DNA of 64,000 nucleotides, from positions 1,798,001 to 1,862,000 of the forward strand of contig CP090854.1 of assembly GCA_041879425.1 (NCBI GenBank), written 5' to 3'. Made by a program: the position numbers and the translations under genes. This stretch comes from Vibrio pomeroyi (GTDB lineage: Bacteria > Pseudomonadota > Gammaproteobacteria > Enterobacterales > Vibrionaceae). Below the pieces are notes generated by a model. It was not told the DNA's origin and did no database searches. It was given only the letters and a program-made list of their open reading frames with translations. Position 1 is the first letter of the stretch. Every line of letters begins with the position of its first letter. This document shows positions 61,003 to 64,000 of this stretch, one piece after another.

Positions 61003-63858
61003 ATGAAACTTGTCAAACGCTCCGATAGTGTGAGCAAAGAAACCAATCAGTTAGGCGTGTCTCGACGTGCCTTCATGAAAAACACTTCATTAGCTGCTGG
61101 TGGCGCAGTGGTAGGCGCAAGTCTATTCGCACCGGGCATGATGAAGAAAGCACAGGCTAAATCAGTCGACCCAGAAGCGAAAACAGAAGTGAAACGTACT
61201 ATCTGTTCTCACTGTTCTGTGGGTTGTGGTATCTACGCTGAAGTTCAAAATGGCGTATGGACAGGTCAAGAGCCTGCATTCGATCACCCATTTAACGCTG
61301 GTGGACACTGTGCGAAAGGTGCTGCACTTCGTGAGCACGGCCACGGTGAACGTCGTCTTAAGTACCCAATGAAATTGGAAGGCGGTAAGTGGAAGAAGCT
61401 TTCTTGGGAACAAGCGATTGAAGAGATCGGTAACAAAGCGCTAGAACTTCGTAAAGAGTCTGGCCCTGATTCGGTTTACTTCCTAGGTAGTGCGAAACAC
61501 AGCAACGAGCAAGCTTACGCATTCCGTAAGATGGCGTCGCTTTGGGGCACCAACAACGTTGACCACCAAGCGCGTATTTGTCACTCAACCACAGTAGCCG
61601 GTGTTGCGAACACTTGGGGTTACGGTGCAATGACAAACTCGTTCAATGATATGCACAACTGTAAGTCGATGCTGTTCATTGGTTCAAACCCAGCAGAAGC
61701 TCACCCAGTAGCGATGCAACACATCTTGATCGCGAAAGAGAAGAACAACTGTAAGATCGTTGTTGCGGATCCTCGTCGTACGCGTACTGCTGCGAAATCT
61801 GATCACTATGTATCACTTCGCCCCGGTTCAGACGTTGCATTCATCTGGGGTGTGTTATGGCATGTCTTTGCTAACAAATGGGAAGACCAAGAATTCATCC
61901 GCCAACGTGTATTCGGCATGGACGAGATCCGTGAAGAAGTCGCGAAGTGGAGCCCTGCAGAAGTTGAGCGTGTAACAGGCGTAAGCGAAGAAGACGTTTA
62001 CCACACAGCGAAACTGCTTTCTGAAAACCGTCCGGGTTGTATCGTTTGGTGTATGGGGGGTACTCAGCACACGACAGGTAACAACAACACACGTGCTTAC
62101 TGTGTACTTGAGCTTGCGCTAGGTAACATCGGTAAATCAGGCGGTGGTGCAAACATCTTCCGTGGTCACGATAACGTACAAGGCGCAACGGACCTTGGCG
62201 TACTGTCAGACACGCTTCCAGGCTATTACGGCTTGTCTGAAGGTTCTTGGCGTCACTGGTCTAAAGTTTGGGACGTAGACTTTGATTGGATCAAAGGCCG
62301 TTTCGACGACAACGCATACGGTGGTCAAAAACCAATGAACAGTGCAGGTATCCCTGTATCTCGTTGGGTTGATGGTGTGCTTGAAGACAAAGACAAGATT
62401 CGTCAACGCGAAAACATCCGTGCCATGTTCTACTGGGGTCACGCAGTGAACTCTCAGACTCGTGGTCCAGAGATGAAAAAGGCGATGCAGAAGCTGGATA
62501 TGATGGTTATCGTTGACCCATACCCAACAGTCGCGGCAGTAATGAACGACCGTACCGATGGCGTTTACTTGCTTCCAGCAACCACTCAGTTTGAAACCTA
62601 CGGCAGTGTAACGGCATCAAACCGTTCTCTACAGTGGCGTGACAAGGTGGTTGATCCTCTGTTCGAATCTAAGCCTGACCACGAAATCATGTACCTTCTT
62701 TCTAAAAAGCTTGGTTTCTCTGATCAACTATTCAAAAACATTCGTGTTGAGAACAACCAACCATTGATTGAAGACATCACACGTGAATTCAACAAAGGTA
62801 TGTGGACGATCGGTTACACAGGTCAAAGTCCAGAGCGCTTGAAAGAGCACCAGCAAAACTGGCACACGTTCCACAAAACCACGCTTGCTGCAGAAGGTGG
62901 TCCAGCGAATGGCGAGACTTACGGTCTTCCTTGGCCATGTTGGGGCAACCCAGAGATGAAACACCCGGGCACACATATCCTTTACGATACGTCTAAGCCA
63001 GTTGCAGAGGGCGGCGGTAACTTCCGTACTCGTTTCGGTGTGGAGTTTGAAGGTCAAAGCCTACTGGCTGAAGACAGCTACTCAAAAGGCAGCGAAATCA
63101 AAGATGGTTACCCAGAGTTCAGCGACAAGTTGATCAAACAACTTGGTTGGTGGGACGACCTAACAGCAGAAGAGAAAGCCTCTGCTGAAGGTAAAAACTG
63201 GAAGACCGACGTTTCTGGCGGTATTCAACGCGTGGCTATCAAGCACGGTTGTATTCCGTTTGGTAATGCAAAAGCGCGTGCAATTGTTTGGACATTCCCA
63301 GACCGCGTGCCACTGCACCGTGAGCCGCTTTACACACCACGTCGTGACCTAGTTGCTGATTACCCAACGTGGGATGACAAAGAGGCGATCTTCCGTGTAC
63401 CTACGCTTTACAAGTCGATTCAAGAGCAAGACAAGTCTGGTGAATACCCGATTATCCTGACTTCTGGTCGTCTGGTTGAGTACGAAGGTGGTGGTGAAGA
63501 GACACGTTCAAACCCATGGCTAGCTGAACTTCAACAAGAAATGTTCGTTGAAGTGAATCCGAAAGACGCAAACGACATCGGCTTTAAAGACGGTGACGAT
63601 GTTTGGGTTGAAGGTGCAGAGAAGGGCCGTATTAAGGTGAAAGCGATGGTAACCCGTCGTGTGAAACCGGGTCTGGCGTTCATTCCATTCCACTTCGGTG
63701 GTAAGTTCCAAGGCGAAGATTTGCGTTCTAAATACCCAGAGGGCACTGATCCTTACGTTATTGGCGAAGCTGCTAACACAGCAACCACTTATGGTTACGA
63801 CCCTGTCACGTTGATGCAGGAAACGAAAGTAACCCTTTGTAATATTCGTAAAGCGTAA
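61003..63858 (+). CDS. fdhA: Formate dehydrogenase catalytic subunit FdhA (cysteine type)
   Basis: This 951-residue molybdo/tungsto-bis-MGD oxidoreductase oxidises formate to carbon dioxide. A Tat signal (VSRRAFMKNTSLAAGG) near residues 20-45 sends it to the periplasm. The N-terminal 4Fe-4S motif follows (CSHCSVGCGIYAE with a later HCAKGAA). The active-site segment DHQARICHSTTVAG has Cys193 where E. coli enzymes have selenocysteine, and His follows as in all members. A bis-MGD-binding C-terminal domain closes the protein (GRLVEYEGGGEETRSNPWLA, EVNPKDANDIG). The neighbouring tungstate transporter suggests tungsten as an alternative metal. Confidence 0.95.
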   Translation: MKLVKRSDSVSKETNQLGVSRRAFMKNTSLAAGGAVVGASLFAPGMMKKAQAKSVDPEAKTEVKRTICSHCSVGCGIYAEVQNGVWTGQEPAFDHPFNAGGHCAKGAALREHGHGERRLKYPMKLEGGKWKKLSWEQAIEEIGNKALELRKESGPDSVYFLGSAKHSNEQAYAFRKMASLWGTNNVDHQARICHSTTVAGVANTWGYGAMTNSFNDMHNCKSMLFIGSNPAEAHPVAMQHILIAKEKNNCKIVVADPRRTRTAAKSDHYVSLRPGSDVAFIWGVLWHVFANKWEDQEFIRQRVFGMDEIREEVAKWSPAEVERVTGVSEEDVYHTAKLLSENRPGCIVWCMGGTQHTTGNNNTRAYCVLELALGNIGKSGGGANIFRGHDNVQGATDLGVLSDTLPGYYGLSEGSWRHWSKVWDVDFDWIKGRFDDNAYGGQKPMNSAGIPVSRWVDGVLEDKDKIRQRENIRAMFYWGHAVNSQTRGPEMKKAMQKLDMMVIVDPYPTVAAVMNDRTDGVYLLPATTQFETYGSVTASNRSLQWRDKVVDPLFESKPDHEIMYLLSKKLGFSDQLFKNIRVENNQPLIEDITREFNKGMWTIGYTGQSPERLKEHQQNWHTFHKTTLAAEGGPANGETYGLPWPCWGNPEMKHPGTHILYDTSKPVAEGGGNFRTRFGVEFEGQSLLAEDSYSKGSEIKDGYPEFSDKLIKQLGWWDDLTAEEKASAEGKNWKTDVSGGIQRVAIKHGCIPFGNAKARAIVWTFPDRVPLHREPLYTPRRDLVADYPTWDDKEAIFRVPTLYKSIQEQDKSGEYPIILTSGRLVEYEGGGEETRSNPWLAELQQEMFVEVNPKDANDIGFKDGDDVWVEGAEKGRIKVKAMVTRRVKPGLAFIPFHFGGKFQGEDLRSKYPEGTDPYVIGEAANTATTYGYDPVTLMQETKVTLCNIRKA

Positions 63859-63869
63859 GGAGTCTTAAA

Positions 63870-64000
63870 ATGGCTAGAATGAAATTTCTTTGTGACACCA
63901 AGCGTTGTATCGAATGTAACGGTTGTGTCACTGCATGTAAGAATGAAAATGATGATGCTCTGGAATGGGGTGTTCAACGTCGCCGCGTTGTGACACTGAA
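63870..64000 (+). CDS. fdhB: Formate dehydrogenase iron-sulfur subunit FdhB (cut by window end)
   Basis: The frame starts with ATG at 63870, AAGGAG lying upstream, 11 bases after fdhA. It encodes MARMKFLCDTKRCIECNGCV, then TACKNENDDALEWGVQRRRV, and runs off the window. CIECNGCVTACK is the first ferredoxin-type motif of the four-cluster beta subunit of formate dehydrogenase. It passes electrons from FdhA to a membrane cytochrome expected just beyond the window. Confidence 0.9.
   Translation, partial: MARMKFLCDTKRCIECNGCVTACKNENDDALEWGVQRRRVVTL

Noticed and set aside
1..64000. CRISPR arrays, rRNA or tRNA genes
   Set aside because: I saw no regularly spaced direct repeats, no rRNA-like stretches and no convincing cloverleaf; a dedicated tRNA or CRISPR search was not possible.

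Overview
The window looks like a chromosome segment of a marine Vibrio, probably of the Splendidus clade. The reasons are a recognisable syp/rbd-type exopolysaccharide locus, a NorM that matches the 456-residue Vibrio protein, several Vibrio-typical small families (DUF3802, DUF2960, CPXCG) and moderate base composition. Genus is inferred from remembered families; no search was possible.

Layout. 1-842 is the 5' part of a LysR regulator. 1.0-20.8 kb, all on the minus strand, is a syp-like polysaccharide locus (sypA-B-C-D, then stand-alone Hpt, sypG, H, L, M, N, O, P, Q, R by family and order). It is interrupted at 12.8-16.2 kb by a complete choline/glycine-betaine ABC transporter (proXWV). I see no sypE, sypF, sypI, sypJ or sypK counterpart. 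Four sigma-54 promoters, each with an upstream TTCTCA-N3-TG element resembling the V. fischeri SypG site, punctuate the locus. 21-32.8 kb holds housekeeping and accessory genes: a secreted LigE-type DNA ligase, norM, ribE, a fructosamine-kinase-like protein, an NlpC/P60 lipoprotein, a chemoreceptor, a fatty acid hydroxylase-like protein, a DTW protein, nagK and small DUF proteins. A 262-bp MITE-like element sits directly upstream of the ribE ribosome binding site.

32.9-43.8 kb holds a TPR/GAF/GGDEF protein, then a five-gene operon for tungstate/molybdate uptake and cofactor maturation (tupA-tupB-tupC-mobA-mobB/moeA). Divergent from it is an NtrC-type regulator with its sensor kinase. 44-53 kb holds two chemoreceptors, an MscS channel coupled to a large membrane NTPase-like protein, and an ABC-F ATPase. 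53.5-55.5 kb is a small accessory patch: a truncated MBL-fold gene, an intact MBL-fold gene and a decayed IS5-family element whose ends match the MITE.

55.7-64 kb is a formate dehydrogenase locus: fdhD, DUF3305, DUF3306, a poly-ferredoxin, a TorD-type chaperone, a small Tat protein, the catalytic subunit FdhA, and the start of the FeS subunit, cut by the window end. The tup/mob/moe operon supplies the metal and guanine-dinucleotide cofactor this enzyme needs. Both the tup operon and the formate dehydrogenase operon have strong sigma-54 promoters, and near them lie copies of a 13-bp palindrome related to GGACAAAATGTCC. I propose that the NtrC-type regulator at 40.4 kb coordinates them.
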